Shown: in pieces, positions 8,070 to 16,626 of the stretch | Position numbering within the stretch: the stretch's first letter is position 1 | Layout of the letters: each line of letters begins with the position of its first letter | Origin: Glomus cerebriforme | Lineage: Eukaryota > Glomeromycota > Glomeromycetes > Glomerales > Glomeraceae | Reading direction: 5' to 3' | NCBI GenBank assembly: GCA_003550305.1 | Contig: QKYT01000387.1 | Coordinates: 43,976-61,299 of the forward strand | DNA: 17,324 nt | Program-made: the position numbers and the translations under genes | Notes under the pieces: model-generated | What the model was told of the DNA's origin: nothing | The model's input: only the letters and a program-made list of their open reading frames with translations | Databases searched by the model: none

Positions 8070-9225
8070 TTACATATTATAATCTGACATGTTTTTGAAA
8101 ACATTTATTCCTTGATTATTAAAATCTAATTGAATAGTTAATTTTTGATACCCAATAATTACCTTTTGAGCAAGCAATAATTCATTTTGTAAATTCATGA
8201 TTTTTGTTTTTAAAGATTCGACTTGATCAGCTGATTTTGTACAATTAGGGTTAATTTTTTGCTTTTTTTTCAAGGAAAAAAAAAGTTTATAGTCAGTATT
8301 ATTCAAATAAAGCACAAACAATAATTAAGCATCAAAGTACCTTTTTAGCTGATCGATCTCCTGGAGTATTTCCCGATATTAAATCTGGAAAAATTTGTTC
8401 ATTATTACGGCGCTTCTTTGGACGTCCAGTCGGAGTTGAAGGGATCATTAGATCACCTGAAATTGAGTTGATTATCGAAGTTGTCTAAATGTGAATAGAA
8501 AGAAATGTGAATAAACGATTAAGAAAAATGGAGGATAAAATTTTAAAACAGTAAAACCTACCTCTACATATTTTATAGGTCTTTTTGTTGTAAGCTCTCT
8601 CGCTTCAGAAAACTTTATCGTGGTATTAGATGGTCCAATAAACTTTTTGAATTTCATTTTATGAAAAAAATTGCATGCATCTTCGTATGTATCACAATGT
8701 ACAACTCCAAACCTGCCATTATTAATTTTATTAATTAAGAGTTTAATCGAGACACAAAAAATATAAACAAACTAAAATATTACTTACCTATCTCCTTTAA
8801 TGATGTGAACAAAAGGTGGAGAATCAATTGATCTAAGCCACATTTCAATGTCTTCTGCATTAAGATTTTGAATATTTCCGCAAAAGTAAATCCTATGATT
8901 ATCTTTTCCACAGCCACCACAAGAACTTTCTTTTGTATAAAAAAAAAATTAACATTGATATTAGTATGCTTGTAATAAAAAGTTGAAATAATTAGAGTAC
9001 AGTATGTGTGAATGAGAAATGTTAAGACAACAAAATCAATAAAGTCAATAATGAGAGAGTGTGAGTCGATAAAGTCGTTAATGAAGGTTAAAACAAAGCA
9101 GTTTCTCAACTTTTTTAAAAAAAGTGAAGCAGCCTCTGCTCATTAATGCGGACAAATGCCTAATACCTAATCATTTACTACAAACACACCAGTAAGGTTT
9201 AAAATTTACCAGACAATGAAGACAT
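8070..9225 (-). CDS. five-exon gene: CCHC-knuckle-like + RRM-like fold + AT-hook-like patch + coiled coil (214 aa)
   Basis: Minus-strand exons: 9225-9210, 8929-8788, 8712-8562, 8484-8341 and 8261-8070. All introns are GT..AG (280, 75, 77 and 79 nt). Every junction keeps frame, giving 645 nt and 214 residues ending in TAA. Residues 9-22 are CGGCGKDNHRIYFC, an exact C-X2-C-X4-H-X4-C spacing. Residues 18-92 follow the RRM order: RIYFCGNI (RNP2-like), helix NAEDIEMWLRSI, FVHIIKGD, RFGVVHCDT (RNP1-like), helix YEDACNFFHKM, strand NTTIKFSEA. Residues 120-129, TPTGRPKKRR, resemble an AT-hook or nuclear signal. Residues 165-196 hold heptads V165-L168-I172-L175-L179-A182-I186-Y189. I know no named homolog. 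A nuclear nucleic-acid-binding dimer is inferred. It could be a host gene or a LINE ORF1-like remnant without its partner ORF. Confidence 0.7.
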
Positions 9226-9305
9226 TCTTGAACGTTATGTTATAAGGAAAAAAAAGAGGAAAATGAATTAAATGAATTATATTACTTTCACATTGAGGAA
9301 TCCAG

Positions 9306-9317
9306 GGTATATATACT
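9306..9317 (-). promoter_or_regulatory. TATA-like box upstream of the RRM-like gene
   Basis: On the minus strand this reads GTATATATACCC, about 80-90 bp upstream of the ATG at 9225. The position suits a TATA element with a short leader, but such motifs are common by chance at this base composition. Confidence 0.3.
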
Positions 9318-9351
9318 TTTAAATCTACAATAATAGTCATAGACTCATAGT

Positions 9352-9459
9352 AGTCATAGTTCATAGTTTTTATGCACATCACGCAAAATTCTCATGTCCA
9401 TATTATATTTTATGATAAATAAATTAGGCATGAGTCATAGTTCATATTTTTATGTATCA
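9352..9459. repeat. pair of direct repeats AGTCATAGTTCATA...TTTTTATG
   Basis: AGTCATAGTTCATAGTTTTT at 9352 recurs as AGTCATAGTTCATATTTTTA at 9433, 81 bp apart, in the interval between the minus-strand RRM-like gene and the plus-strand frame at 9748. More TCATAG copies sit at 9336-9350. This may be regulatory or simple slippage. Confidence 0.55.
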
Positions 9460-9747
9460 TACATTAACCAATAATGGTTAAAGAGTAAAAAAGATAAAAT
9501 TTCTTTTGAAGGTTCTAGAGTAATTATGTAACATATTTGATCCGCCGACGATGTTGAGTATAATATATAAAAATTTTACTATACTCAGTAGTAAGTATGT
9601 AACATTTGAATTATGTATTGTGTAATTATTTATACTCAGTTATAAACTGATTCACAAAATAAATTAAATAATTATTATCAGTTATATATANAGAGTACAG
9701 TATGTTATAATTGTACAAGAACACAAATTTTTTTGTAAAAGAGTACT

Positions 9748-10011
9748 TTGGAAAAACAAGTGTTCAACGCGAGTTTCGATATTTGGTATTTTAACACGAA
9801 ATTTTTTACTTATATGACGAGAAAACTAGATGATATACAACTGAGTATGAGTAGATCATTTCACATGACCATACAAAACTCAAGATGTCAACTTGACTCT
9901 ACAACTTTTCGTATCACTCCCGATGAATTGGGGACAGGATCAATCACTAATCATCTGCGCAAAATATACGGAAATCATTATATAATCTATCAATTTTTTG
10001 ACTCATTTTGA
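9748..10011 (+). CDS. unidentified open frame, possible internal exon
   Basis: An 87-codon plus-strand frame is open from about 9739 to TGA at 10009-10011. It contains VFNASFDIWYFNTKFFTYMT, RKLDDIQLSMSRSFHMTIQ, NSRCQLDSTTFRITPDELG and TGSITNHLRKIYG. The 9748 codon is TTG, not ATG, so the true start or an acceptor is unknown; AAACAAG before 9761 could be an acceptor. GC content is higher than in the flanks across about 9750-9975, which favours a conserved sequence. The opposite strand also gives a protein-like frame (VIDPVPNSSGVIRKVVESS, HLEFCMVM, NDLLILSCISSSFLVI) but with three stops. So I favour plus-strand coding or a repeat-derived segment. I do not recognise a family. Confidence 0.35.
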   Translation: MEKQVFNASFDIWYFNTKFFTYMTRKLDDIQLSMSRSFHMTIQNSRCQLDSTTFRITPDELGTGSITNHLRKIYGNHYIIYQFFDSF

Positions 10012-10242
10012 AGTTAAAGAAATTTTTTCATGTGAACGAATAAAAATCAATGATAGTATATAGAAATTTCCCATGGTATATTAATAAGATCCGTCATTAC
10101 AATTTTGACTCATTTGTAATAAACTTACTTATATATATAAATATTCCCTTTTTCAATAGCTTTGAATGGAAAAAATATTTTCACCTTTTTTTTTTCTTTT
10201 TAGATAGGTTTGATTTTTATATGAACCTGAACTTTTGGCAGG

Positions 10243-10328
10243 TTAATATCAAGGAAGATGAAGACAAAGTGACAAACTCAATTGAACGAAAACTTGAGAG
10301 CAATAAACCAGCCTGTTTAAAAAGATAA
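10243..10328 (+). CDS. possible small 3' exon, unidentified
   Basis: After the acceptor-like TTTTGGCAG (ending 10242) the frame reads VNIKEDEDKVTNSIERKLES then NKPACLKR and TAA. The charged composition differs from the AT-rich DNA before it. It could be the last exon of a gene that includes 9748-10011, but no clean donor was found to join them. Upstream in the same frame (10050-10242) the translation is F/Y/N-rich and looks like non-coding DNA. Confidence 0.25.
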
Positions 10329-10332
10329 ATTT

Positions 10333-10450
10333 AATAAATATCCAGCCGCAATAACCGCAACAACCATAAATAACAATAACAATTGCAAACAGCAACCAAT
10401 ACAACCACAATTCCTCACAGCAACAATACAACCATAACAATAATCATCAA
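10333..10450 (+). repeat. CAA/AAC-rich low-complexity tract
   Basis: A run of degenerate CAA, AAC and CCA triplets. One plus-strand frame gives Asn/Gln/His-rich text (NNNNHQNYSVKTDISTLFFS) with two stops further upstream. It may be decayed simple sequence or a low-complexity exon. Confidence 0.45.
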
Positions 10451-10584
10451 AATTATAGTGTGAAAACTGATATCAGCACTTTATTTTTTTCGTGAATATA
10501 ATGATCGTTTTTTTTGGAGGATCAAATAATGTACCATCAAATCCCCATTTGTTTATCCACATAAAGGAGTGGAGGCTATGTACC

Positions 10585-10655
10585 TTGCTCTAATTCTTTT
10601 TAAAAGAGGATAAGAGCACTTTGCTCTGATCCTTTTTAAAAGAGGGTGAGAGAAA
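10585..10655. repeat. two-copy 36-bp direct repeat
   Basis: TTGCTCTAATTCTTTTTAAA starting at 10585 recurs as TTGCTCTGATCCTTTTTAAA at 10621. Each copy is followed by AGAGG, then A or G, then T[A/G]AGAG. It directly precedes the larger minisatellite. Confidence 0.8.
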
Positions 10656-10681
10656 CTGTTTCATCTGGGGGTTAATCATGA

Positions 10682-10947
10682 CTGAGTGAGTGCTTTGACA
10701 CTCATACACGTATACCTGAGCGAGCAGTATTTTACTATGCCTGAGTGAGTTTGACCTTCATACACGCATACCTGAACGAGCAGTATTTTACCATGCCTGA
10801 GTGAGTGTTTCGATCCTCATACACGCATACCTGAACGAGCACTATTTTACTATGCCTGAGTGAGTTTGACCCTCATACACGCATACCTGAACGAGCAGTA
10901 TTTTACCATGCCTGAGTGAGTGTTTTGACCCTCATACACGCATCTCT
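10682..10947. repeat. minisatellite with alternating 59/56-bp units (115-bp higher-order repeat)
   Basis: Units begin CTGAGTGAG at 10682, 10741, 10797, 10856 and 10912, so successive spacings are 59, 56, 59 and 56 bp; the fifth unit is partial. The long type carries GTG[C/T]TT..GA after CTGAGTGA; the short type has GTTTGACC directly. All share CATACACG[C/T]ATACCTGA, then CGAGCA, then TATTTTAC. Within a unit, CTGAGTGAG and CTGAACGAG are related half-motifs. No coding frame fits. Confidence 0.9.
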
Positions 10948-11088
10948 ATACATTAATTTGTTAATGTGCAATAAATGGGACGTATTTTACTTGTTATTAC
11001 TTGATTTCTTCTATAAATAATTTTTTAATGAATTTTTTTGCACATATTCATTTTTAGATGCGATCATTTTTCAATATAATGATTAGAT

Positions 11089-11253
11089 ATTATGGAAAAG
11101 ATCAACTGCTCAATTATCTAAGACAATGGAAGCATCTCCCGAGGCATCTGCCAAAGGAAACTGGGTCCTCCCGGGCATCCATCAGGATAACCTTGTAAGC
11201 GGGGATACCAGGGTGGATGCTACAGGATTGGGCGAGTGTGGGGCACTTCCATC
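11089..11253. other. GC-rich island, probable dispersed repeat or short exon
   Basis: About 165 bp with far higher GC than its flanks. Several frames are open. On plus, a frame with ATG at 11126 reads MEASPEASAKGNWVLPGIHQ, DNLVSGDTRVDATGLGECG, and runs on to TAA past the island. On minus, one frame reads KCPTLAQSCSIHPGIPAYKV, ILMDAREDPVSFGRCLGRC. Internal imperfect direct repeats CTCCCGAGGCATCTGC and CTCCCGGGCATCCATC are visible. GC richness alone lowers stop frequency, so none of these is called as a gene. Its position right after the minisatellite suggests one composite element. Confidence 0.45.
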
Positions 11254-13168
11254 ATTTTTTCAATTGAATTTACATAAATATTAATTATGGTAATTTTATT
11301 AATATATTCTTATAAAATTTATTATTACAATTCTTTTTCAATAAATTAAACATAAAAAGTTGAATTTATATTTATATTTATTTATTTTAATAAAGTGAAC
11401 AATTGTACTATATAAACAAATATTTGATCTTAAATAAGGGAAAAGGATCATCTTATTCCTTTGCCTTTTTTATTTCCTAACTTTGCAGAATTTTTTTCAT
11501 TAATTTAGGAATCCATATTTTTGGCCGGAAAATTTGACGTCGATTGGTCGGATATGAATAATCTTTTTACTCAACGTTTTATATGTCAATAACAACAATA
11601 TAATAAAGCCTATTCAAATTTATGAAGTACATCTCATCTAAGTTATTTGAATTATGAACAATATTGTTGTCCAATATAGTCATAATATCAAATTTTGATT
11701 ACGCGTACTCGTTAATGTATTATAAAAATATTTCTTCTTTCGCCGCATTTCAATTAATCTTGCAAATCCCGAATTTAAAGATGCATACATAAAAATAAAT
11801 ATAACTGAGCCATCTATATAAAATGAAAAACCATATCTTAAGAAAATTTATGTAACGGTATCTAGACGATTCAAACACTTTGGCTTCTATACATATATAA
11901 ATTATCCAATAAAATAGACATCTTTTTCAAGATGTTAATTCTGCACTATATATGTTCTTGATAATAATTCAGTTCAGTTGCTATTTTCTTTTAATTACAT
12001 TGAAATGTTTGAACTATTATTGGAATTTTGGATCAGAGACATTTGCTACCTACTACAGTACATTTGATTAAATACTCTTTCAAAATAATTCAAATGCTTT
12101 TAAATGAATTATATGATATGAAAAATTACATTATTATAATAAACCATTTGTTTAATGAGAAATTTAGGCATGAATAATAGTAAGTAATCCATTATCTATT
12201 ATGATTCATAAATACTTTAAACTAAAACTTAATTGAAAGTTATCATAATTTATATATATCGCATTATTAAAATTTATAAACTATTTATTTTCTCTATACT
12301 CTCTTTACTGTCCTGGATACTTATATTGATTATGGTTAAAAATTGAAATGGATATATTTACATATACTGTATGTATGCTTCTTTTATGGTCTTTGATTTG
12401 AGATTGCAAGACAGACCGGTTCATCTTTTAAAGTATAGAATCATAACATTTTATTTGGACTATCTATATGCAAAAAAAATAACAACAAAAATTATGATTC
12501 TATTTTAAATAACTATTAATGTTTACCATTACCTGTGATAAACTTTCATATGAAAATGATTTAAATTTCTTCTTCTTTCAAAGCAGCTGGTTTTCCAAAA
12601 TTTGAATTAAAGGTCCTTTTATCTTTTGGACTGTAAATAGAGCTTATCATTTAAATCACTATTCTCTCATTGTTATATCAAATTAAATTATGAAGTTTAC
12701 TATATGTGAAAGACGGAATGAAAGACCTTGATCATTTTCTTAATAAACACTTAATTAGAAATGTCATTTATTTAAACAGTAAAAGAATTTTTCTCTTCAA
12801 TAAAACAAATCATTATACAATAATTAATTTTTTCTGTAAATGTCACATTTTAAAAATAAAGATTTGATTTAATAATATCACCAAGATCTATATTCAGTAA
12901 CTACATAAACTATTGACTTTCATTATTTAGAAAAAGAAATTCATCATTTTCACTATGATCATAATCTATTTAATACAATTAATAAAAAAGATAAAGTAAA
13001 TAAATTAGAGAATGTTAAGAAGTTTTATTCTACAAGCAAATGAAATATCTTACCTGAATTACTTAATTTGACAGTCGAAATATTCTGAAACTATTTTAAG
13101 GTGCCGAGCTGGTTAATAATTGTCAAATTATAAATAATAAATGTTTCATAATAAAAAAAAAATTTAAA
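11254..13168. other. long AT-rich interval without a supported gene
   Basis: All frames are interrupted. A short, more GC-rich island at 11522-11555 (TTGGCCGGAAAATTTGACGT, then CGATTGGTCGGA) stands out but is too small to interpret. A plus-strand piece near 11735-11800 (RRISINLANPEFKDAYIKI) is short and stops soon after. Confidence 0.5.
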
Positions 13169-14441
13169 TTAAATAGGATTAAATTGAAAAGATGATATAT
13201 CTGATGAATTTACTAGTTCTGGAAGATTTTTGAAATTTAAAAGTCTACTAGTATAGATTGATTGTGGATGTATTTGAATATTTTTAAATTTTATATCTTC
13301 AATTGATCTATTTTTAAATAATTTCGTTACATTCTTCTATTTGAGAATAAATTTCACCATTTTATTCAATATTCCTTCTCTCCATTCTTTTCAATTTTTT
13401 GATATAATTCTTTAGCTGTTGGTCTAATTTTTGTTTTAGCACTCCAACATTTCATAATCAAGTCTTCAAATAATTTTAGAGTAAGAAATTTTTGGTCAAA
13501 GTTCTTTACATATTTTTATAGCTAAAATATGATAATGAGAAATATCATTAAAGGAGTATAAATTCAGTCATAACTATTCCAAATGAGTAAATATCAAATG
13601 CTTGTGTATACTGGTATTCATGTAAAACATCTGGTGCCATATAAAGTAATATTCATAAACTTCTTTGTTATCTTAATATTTGCTTAAAAAATATGTTATC
13701 TGAATGGAAATCTTTATGAACTTTTCCAGCACTATAAATAATCTAGATGTCCTCTTGTAATTTTAGATAATTTCTTAATTTTTGATCCATAACTTAGATA
13801 ATTTTTTAAATTTCCACGACCACAATAATCTAAAACTATCATATAATTCTTAGTATTAGTGATCTTGAGTTATTCCAAAATATTGAATAATATCATAAAA
13901 ATGATTTGATGAAATTTATATAAAAGAAATTTCTTAATACAATAACGAAGTAGTTTTTTTCAATGCAACTTGTATATTTGCGCACTTTTCCCATTTTTGA
14001 TTTTCAATATCTCAATACACAATATAGTATCCTTTAGGTCATATAGCTGAATAAATTTTACCAAAACTATCTCCGGCAATGTATTTAAATTTTAAAGCAT
14101 AATGTACAGCATAAAATTGTGATTACTGTAAATATCATGATTTCCACTAGTCCAAATTTTAACATTACAAGGTGCCATCCTGTGTCATGTTCATTACATT
14201 TTCCGCATAATCCATATATTTCATATTAAACTATACTTTCATATGTGTCTTCTAACTCAGTAGTTGAACCAATAGAAGAAATTGTAACATGTTTCTTTTA
14301 AAATAAATGAGTAAAAAAAAAATTATTAAAATTATTATTAATAATATTATTTAAATTATAATAAAATAAAGTGGTTTTACCGATACTTTTCCATAAATTC
14401 TTTAGCTTATTTTCTTTGTATATCTTTTTTGATATATTCAT
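13169..14441 (-). pseudogene. protein kinase pseudogene, nearly full length, Rhizophagus-expanded family
   Basis: Minus strand. A first exon (14441-14381) reads MNISKKIYKENKLKN, then LWKSI, with donor GTAAAA. After an AT-rich intron come EIYGLCGKCNEHDTGW (a CxxC cysteine pair plus TGW, typical of the N-terminal region), IWTSGN, KYIAGDSFGKIYSAI (glycine loop), DIENQKWEK, IQVALKK (catalytic Lys), YFGITQD, SAGKVHKDFHSDNIF (catalytic loop), YMAPDVLHEYQYTQAFDIYS (APE and DIYSFG), CWSAKTKIRPTAKELYQKIE, and the tail HPQSIYTSRLLNFKNLPELV, ending in SFQFNPI and TAA at 13171-13169. It is dead. TGA replaces expected Trp at 14041-14039 and 14014-14012, other stops and frame changes follow, and only about 18 codons separate HSDN from YMAPD, so the DFG/activation segment is lost. 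The exon 1 junction does not keep phase with the next block, so its exact splice is uncertain. Confidence 0.8.
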
Positions 14442-15235
14442 ATTAAATAATTTGGACTACCGTAAATTGTAACAATTTTGTTTATATCATTATAAATCTA
14501 AAATCTTATAAGCGAAAGTACAGTAGGTGAAGCACAGTACTAAGTATCGGAGTTCGGAGTACACATCTTAGTTTATTTTGTTAACTCAAAATAGCTTTTG
14601 TACGACCATACGAACATGTGCGGTGAACAGCGGTGCGACAAACGAAAATCCATACTTGACCTAAAATGAATATTAAGTTTTCTCAACATACAGAGCGTTT
14701 GAATAAACCAAATGACCTTTTGAGTTTAAGTAAATTAATTAGAATGTACCATAAAGTATTACAAAATTCTATTTAAATTTTCCTTTCATGTACTATATAA
14801 TGACATTCCATAATCTAATGATGCAATACTTACCATTCTTCATAAGTTTGATGTAAGACATTCTTATACTTTACGAATTGCGCGAATTTTAAATTTTTAA
14901 AAAGGAGAACAAATTTAAAATTTAAACATGAATACAATCTAATAGTTAATAAATATTTTGTTAAGACAATAAAGATGCTGGCTTACGTAGTTTATCGAAT
15001 ATTTACTAATTGATTATAATGTTAATACAATTATTTATTATGATAATATTTTTTTTAAAAAAAAATTTTAGATTATACGCATGGTACAACTGTGTGTATG
15101 AATTAAATATTTATTTGTTGTATCTCGATTTTTTTGCATAGGTCTTTTCTAATGTTTTAACGTAAATAATTATTAATTTTTATTAACCATTGATTAATAA
15201 AATATAAAGAACTTTATTTTATTCTTTTACGGATT
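14442..15235. other. 5' flank of the kinase pseudogene, no gene seen
   Basis: Mostly AT-rich. About 14510-14660 has higher GC and several CpG (for example ACATGTGCGGTGAACAGCGG near 14615), which would suit the promoter or leader of the former minus-strand kinase gene. No frame is supported. Confidence 0.35.
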
Positions 15236-15535
15236 ATTAGTAAGATTAATCAGAAGTTCTGATCTGGTAGACGGTAGGTTACACAAAATGAAAAAAAATT
15301 CTTTTACGTGTATTTACCGTATTTTTGACGATCATATTTTTAAAAAAGGATTCGTCATGCGATTTAATTTCAACGTGTAATAGTCGTGTATTCAATCAAT
15401 TAATTTTTAAACTTAAAAAAACTTCACGAGTATAACGGAATTTAACGCGTAGTAGTGTATAAAGGTGACAAATAGGATCTAAAAAAAAATTATAATTATA
15501 AGGATAGATGGGCGTGACGCGACGTGACAAATATT
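15236..15535. other. CpG-retaining stretch, function unknown
   Basis: CpG dinucleotides are much denser here than in neighbouring DNA, for example AACGCGTAG near 15444 and GGCGTGACGCGACGTGAC near 15510. No coding frame is evident. It might be a hypomethylated regulatory region or a younger insertion. Confidence 0.3.
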
Positions 15536-15872
15536 TCAAATTAATATTGGTGATAAAAAGTCAATGATGTTAGAATTCGTTAAAGAATCGGATTAAATTG
15601 ATTAAATCGAAATTGATCAAATTATAAAAATTAATCAAGATAAATTATCAAATTTCTTTTTTTTAAAAAAAAAATAAAAATAATTTTCTAATTTGTTTGT
15701 TCCAATTTTTAGGTTTAAAATACAATTTCGTTTACGATCGTTTTTAATTTAATACTATACGTAAATTGTAATATTTCTCTATCGGATTACTTAAATTTTA
15801 AGTAATGAACTCTCAAATCTATAAAGAATAGTAATTAATCAATTAAAGAACGTTATATTAAAAAAAAAAACT
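15536..15872. other. AT-rich interval, nothing supported
   Basis: Repeated GATTAAAT/AAATTGAT words around 15590-15645 and homopolymer runs. This would include the 3' flank of the minus-strand gene that ends at 15873. Confidence 0.4.
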
Positions 15873-16516
15873 CTATTCATGTTCCCACAATATGCTTACT
15901 ATAAATATCTGGTAATTTCTAGAATTTTCAACTTCTAGAAATTTCTCGCTTGTATTTGACTAACTAAATAAATAATTAATAAAAACATTAAAAACAAAAC
16001 ATACAGATAATTATTAAATAAATAATGCCATTAATAATATATTTGAAAAACTTACATGTACGGTTTCTTCTTCTAATGTTACGATCTTATTTTCGAAAAT
16101 AGATCGTTGATCTTTTGAAATATCCGTGATACAAGGGGTAAAATATTAACCAAAAAAAAACCCCCAAATTAACATGTCGGTACGTATTAAATCATAAAAT
16201 ATCGCTTAAAATCTAATAAGTTATATTTTATTTTTCTATAATTACTGAATATCAAAGAATTAAATAAACCATTAAAAAGCTAATAGACAAAAAAAGTAAA
16301 CGCGATCACAAAAACTTGAAGAATTCTTCGTTTTCTCGACGCTTCTTTTTACCTCGATATGTTCTGATGTGCCAAATTTTTACATAAAAACTATTATTTA
16401 CATCTTGAGTTAAAAATAAAGTAAAGGAAAAAAATAAAAAAATACATACATTCAAAAAGACCTACCATTATTATAATAATCGATGTTACAAAAATTATCA
16501 TCATATATAAAATCCT
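15873..16516 (-). CDS. unidentified multi-exon gene, 3' part (four exons)
   Basis: Minus-strand exons that join in phase: 16514/16516-16466, 16403-16353, 16111-16056 and 15959-15873 (TAG stop). Junctions: NN then G|GTAGGT; CTCAAG|AT; CGAG|GTAAAA; AAAAG|AT; CAT|GTAAGT; TTAG|TC. The introns are 62, 241 and 96 nt. The joined text runs DFIYDDNFCNIDYYNNDVNN, SFYVKIWHIRTYRDQ, RSIFENKIVTLEEETVH, then SNTSEKFLEVENSRNYQIF and ILWEHE. Without splicing at 16352, exon 2 instead runs into KKKRRENEEFFKFL and stops at 16306, which may be an alternative end. The 5' exons lie further right but could not be joined. I recognise no domain. In-phase junctions at three independent introns are the main support. Confidence 0.45.
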
Positions 16517-16626
16517 CTCATAAAAACAAAGATCGATTCTTATAATTTCTCTTTTACGATCAAAATTTTTATATATTTCTTATTAAAAAGAATTTTTTTT
16601 ATTTAATATCAAATCTTTTTATTGGA

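Noticed and set aside
8126..8162. Possible extra intron in the last exon of the RRM-like gene (GTAATT..TTAG)
   Set aside because: It is only 37 nt, far shorter than the gene's other introns, not a multiple of three, and its removal breaks the frame and the heptad pattern.
8472..8657. Minus-strand frame starting MKFKKFIGP as a separate 61-residue protein
   Set aside because: It is part of exon 3 of the RRM-like gene and reads into intron 3. The Met is internal (residue 72).
8780..9109. 109-residue minus-strand frame
   Set aside because: It covers intron 1 and reads exon 2 in the wrong frame. The spliced frame gives the RRM-like sequence.
10249..10440. Minus-strand 63-codon Cys/Trp/Leu-rich frame
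   Set aside because: It is antisense of the CAA-rich low-complexity tract, which yields Leu/Cys/Trp-type codons mechanically.
16441..16560. Membrane-spanning peptide ILYMMIIFVTSIIIIM on the minus strand
   Set aside because: The alternative frame (IYDDNFCNIDYYNN) joins in phase with the next exon through GT..AG sites, while the hydrophobic frame meets a stop at the same junction.
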